Origin: UBA12068 sp964452415
GTDB taxonomy: Bacteria; Patescibacteriota; Minisyncoccia; Moranbacterales; GWC2-37-73
Reading direction: 5' to 3'
NCBI GenBank assembly: GCA_964452415.1
Contig: CAYVME010000027.1
Coordinates: 1-13,450, forward strand
DNA: 13,450 nt
How positions within the stretch are numbered: the stretch's first letter is position 1; every line of letters starts with the position of its first letter. Shown in pieces: positions 11,767 to 13,450 of this stretch. The translations under genes and the position numbers were made by a program. The notes beneath the pieces were generated by a model. It worked only from the letters and a program-made list of their open reading frames with translations, searched no databases and had not been told where the DNA came from.

Positions 11767-12969
11767 TTAAAATTCCCTGAGTCCCAAAAACAAAAAGTTT
11801 GTGTCGAATGGGTCATATGAAACAAATGCGGCATCGCGATCAATCTCAAGACCTGTAACTTCCCAAGTGGCACCATTGTCTTTTGATTTATAAAAAGCTT
11901 TACCGGCAAGATATACAATTTCCTTGGGATTGGTGTGGTTAACAGCAATTGACCTAATTGGAAAACCTTTGCCGCTTTCAATAATATTTATCTCATACCA
12001 ATACTTTCCATGCTCAACACCCCTGAAAAACCCATTTTTTGTTCCGGCATACACAACTCCGGAAAGTGTTGGGTCGGCAGTGATTGAAACAATGCCTGAA
12101 GGCATTTTATTTTCCTTGTTTCGCTTGGACAAATCACTTGCTTTTTCACGCAAACTTTTTGCCTGAGAAGTGTTTCCTTTCTGTGCAGCATCAGCAGCTT
12201 TTTTTTGCATATCAGAAACTTCTTTGTCTTTTTCTTTTTCCCAATCAATCCATTCACTTCCTCCATTTGAAGAATAATAAAATTTCTTATCAAACATCAA
12301 GAGATATGTTGATGGATTTTTTCTTGAATCAAACGCGATGTGTGAAACCAAACCATCAACTTCACTTCCAATGTTTTTCCAGGTGTCCCCCGCATCAACA
12401 CTTTTCACAACTGTTCCCTTCGATGTTCCAGCAAAAATAACATTTGTCTCCCTTGGATGCTGAGCAAGTGATGTTATGGTGACTTTTTGACCTGGCTCAG
12501 TGTACACTTCCTCCCAATTTGCGCCTCCATCTTTGGTTCGAAATATTTTCCCCCAATCCGAAACCACGCCAGCGGCAAACATTCGATTGTCTGGATCACT
12601 TCGATCAAGCAAAAAACTATAAATCTTTTTCGGAGGAAATGCTATCGGTTGCCATGTCTCACCAGCATTTTCAGTTTTGAAAATACCACTTTCAACAGAA
12701 CTAACATAGATTACTTTTGGTTTTTGAGGGTGATAGTCAATAGAAAGGATGTCAGCCGAAGAAATCATGTTTTGTTCATTAATTTGAGATTTCGATTCAA
12801 AAGTGTGACCACCGTCTGCTGTTTTCCAAAGACTGCCTCTCTCCTGTCTCACATCAAAAACTTCAAAACCACCGAGCGAAGTTTTTTCCTTGACTGGAGC
12901 AGAAAGAGAGCAACCGGAAAAAATGAAAATGGAAAGAAACGGCAAAATCAAAACTAATCTCTTTTTCAT
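11767..12969 (-). CDS. Asp-box beta-propeller lipoprotein (Ycf48/sortilin-like)
   Basis: A 400-aa predicted lipoprotein: MKKRLVLILPFLSIFIFSGC gives a signal peptide and lipobox with Cys20 as the lipid anchor. The body carries at least five Asp boxes (S/T-x-D/N-x-G-x-T/x-W/F) at about 50-57, 99-106, 145-152, 190-197 and 362-369. More diverged ones occur near 233-240 (SSNGGSEW) and 318-325. Each ends a propeller blade, as in Ycf48 or sortilin-type domains. A lysine and glutamate-rich helical insert (about 241-290) interrupts the propeller. These propellers usually bind proteins or glycans; I see no catalytic residues. An in-frame ATG at 13137 would add 56 residues but would bury the signal peptide, so ATG at 12969 is preferred. 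It precedes frr by 25 nt. Confidence 0.88.
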   Translation of the reverse strand: MKKRLVLILPFLSIFIFSGCSLSAPVKEKTSLGGFEVFDVRQERGSLWKTADGGHTFESKSQINEQNMISSADILSIDYHPQKPKVIYVSSVESGIFKTENAGETWQPIAFPPKKIYSFLLDRSDPDNRMFAAGVVSDWGKIFRTKDGGANWEEVYTEPGQKVTITSLAQHPRETNVIFAGTSKGTVVKSVDAGDTWKNIGSEVDGLVSHIAFDSRKNPSTYLLMFDKKFYYSSNGGSEWIDWEKEKDKEVSDMQKKAADAAQKGNTSQAKSLREKASDLSKRNKENKMPSGIVSITADPTLSGVVYAGTKNGFFRGVEHGKYWYEINIIESGKGFPIRSIAVNHTNPKEIVYLAGKAFYKSKDNGATWEVTGLEIDRDAAFVSYDPFDTNFLFLGLREF

Positions 12970-13003
12970 ATTAAGAATCTTTTTAAGTTTTATATCCACA
13001 TCA

Positions 13004-13012
13004 AGTATATCA
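13004..13012 (-). promoter_or_regulatory. Possible promoter of the lipoprotein-frr transcript
   Basis: On the minus strand TGATATACT is an extended -10 (TATACT, five of six) with a poor -35, TGGATT, 17 bp upstream. It would give about 28 nt of leader. A weak hairpin (13038-13053) followed some way on by TTTTTT might end the small upstream gene. Modest support. Confidence 0.35.
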
Positions 13013-13070
13013 AATAAAACATAAAAAATCCAGGCTCGCGCAGTTTCTGTCGCATCGCATGTGAAGTTTG

Positions 13071-13244
13071 TTATTTCGCTTGACCCATGGCGCTGACAGC
13101 AATCCCGATATAATATGGCCAAAGAAGAATTGCCCACACCCCTTGCCAGAAGAAATCAAGTTGCAGAAATCCTATTGTAAACAACCATCCCGCAAACCAA
13201 GAAAAGGCCGTGAAACCATGTTGCTCGACTTTAATTTTTTCCAT
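13071..13244 (-). CDS. Small membrane protein, 57 aa
   Basis: A short gene easily missed by length filters. The protein starts MEKIKVEQHGFTAFSWFAGW and has two hydrophobic segments, WFAGWLFTIGFLQL and VWAILLWPYYIGIAVS, separated by DFFWQG. It is rich in Trp and ends MGQAK. It is probably an inner-membrane hairpin with both short ends on the same side. A promoter (TTGAGA, 16 bp, TATTAA) just upstream implies about 11 nt of leader, and there is no ribosome-binding site. The gene precedes the lipoprotein gene by about 100 bp. WPYYIG-type tails recall small membrane proteins I associate with CPR genomes, but I cannot name a family or function. Confidence 0.75.
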   Translation of the reverse strand: MEKIKVEQHGFTAFSWFAGWLFTIGFLQLDFFWQGVWAILLWPYYIGIAVSAMGQAK

Positions 13245-13261
13245 AAAATTATTTTAAGTAA

Positions 13262-13289
13262 TTAATAGGCAAATGTATATACATCTCAA
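13262..13289 (-). promoter_or_regulatory. Promoter of the 57-aa gene with palindromic spacer
   Basis: TTGAGA (13284-13289), 16 bp, TATTAA (13262-13267) on the minus strand. The spacer and one -35 base hold the perfect 12-bp palindrome ATGTATATACAT (13273-13284), a good operator candidate. A tandem 12-bp motif lies 10 bp upstream of the -35. Confidence 0.5.
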
Positions 13290-13299
13290 AACATGCATT

Positions 13300-13323
13300 T
13301 GTTACGCAGCATGTTACGCAGCA
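13300..13323. repeat. Exact tandem 12-bp repeat TGTTACGCAGCA
   Basis: TGTTACGCAGCA occurs twice with no gap (13300-13311, 13312-13323). It matches the motif pair upstream of serS (8526-8549) apart from the two middle bases and small changes in one serS unit. As there, it sits just upstream of a minus-strand -35 hexamer. Confidence 0.65.
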
Positions 13324-13337
13324 AACATGGGAATTTC

Positions 13338-13375
13338 TAGCTCACTTAAACAGGTTCGAATCCCTCTGTGCCCCT
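13338..13375 (+). pseudogene. tRNA-like fragment (D-box and T-arm, no anticodon arm)
   Basis: TAGCTCA (13338-13344), typical of the tRNA D-arm, is followed 8 nt later by GGTTCGAATCCC (13353-13364), typical of the T-arm, and then by CTGTGCCCC, like an acceptor 3' strand. There is no anticodon arm, no matching 5' acceptor strand (GGGGCAC) within reach, and the T-stem pairs at only two positions. It is not a working tRNA. It is either a decayed tRNA with an internal deletion or the remains of an integration site. Confidence 0.45.
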
Positions 13376-13450
13376 ATAAAAATTTAAAGAGGGATTGCGC
13401 GTCGTTTTCTGCTGAAAACTCCTTGTCCTCGGCAGAGCTGAATGCTCCTG
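13374..13450 (-). CDS. Possible C-terminal end of a gene running off the window
   Basis: On the minus strand one frame is open from the window edge to TAG at 13374-13376, giving the tail GAFSSAEDKEFSAENDAQS then LFKFL. The stretch 13388-13450 is about 55% GC, well above the rest of the window. Another frame is also open across it and beyond, so the assignment is weak. I do not recognise the sequence. Confidence 0.25.
   Translation of the reverse strand, partial: GAFSSAEDKEFSAENDAQSLFKFL

Noticed and set aside
12970..13137. N-terminal extension of the lipoprotein
   Set aside because: It would bury the signal peptide and overlaps the 57-aa gene in another frame.
13338..13375. Functional tRNA gene
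   Set aside because: No anticodon arm, no 5' acceptor strand, and the T-stem does not pair.

Overview
The window is an AT-rich bacterial chromosome segment. It uses the standard code (TGA ends several genes), has short intergenic gaps, and nearly all genes lie on the minus strand. It mixes core genes (serS, greA, frr, an rseP-type site-2 protease) with many small proteins I cannot name. The compact coding, the divergent SerS, the truncated-looking GH1 and the 57-residue membrane protein suggest a Patescibacteria/CPR (Parcubacteria-like) genome. That is an inference from style, not a placement.

Layout. 1-628: no convincing gene; a terminator-like hairpin, then direct repeats and dyads before a plus-strand orphan gene (629-1111). 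1131-1170: terminator between convergent genes. 1178-3058: a minus-strand pair, NUDIX hydrolase then GH1 glycosidase, with a G-rich palindromic repeat between them. 3105-4447: two tandem HD-domain hydrolase paralogs, each about 185 aa; a 16-codon remnant of another family follows the upstream copy. 4558-4860: plus-strand orphan gene with its own terminator. 4956-8461: minus-strand run serS, 2H phosphoesterase, two tandem 131-aa paralogs of unknown function, and an MBL-fold hydrolase. 8551-9082: a single-gene unit encoding a 132-aa orphan. 9100-9712: greA with promoter, leader hairpin and terminator. 9761-9855: a long imperfect hairpin. 9881-13244: rseP-like protease, frr, an Asp-box beta-propeller lipoprotein and a 57-aa membrane protein. 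13300-13450: a tandem repeat, a tRNA-like fragment and an abrupt GC-rich stretch.

How the genes relate. The core genes cover translation (SerS, ribosome recycling), transcript cleavage (GreA) and envelope proteolysis (RseP-like). The accessory genes are dominated by small hydrolase folds (NUDIX, two HD, 2H, MBL) that act on nucleotides or RNA ends in other organisms. No toxin-antitoxin, CRISPR or recognised defence system is visible.

The most notable unexplained structures are: (i) a tandem 12-bp motif just upstream of two separate minus-strand promoters (serS and the 57-aa gene); (ii) the 3' end of the 131-aa gene family, present four times, twice as detached tails; (iii) a terminator-like hairpin between the greA promoter and its start codon; (iv) loss of the conserved subsite -1 histidine in the GH1 enzyme. 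All promoter, terminator and identity statements were read by eye from the sequence.
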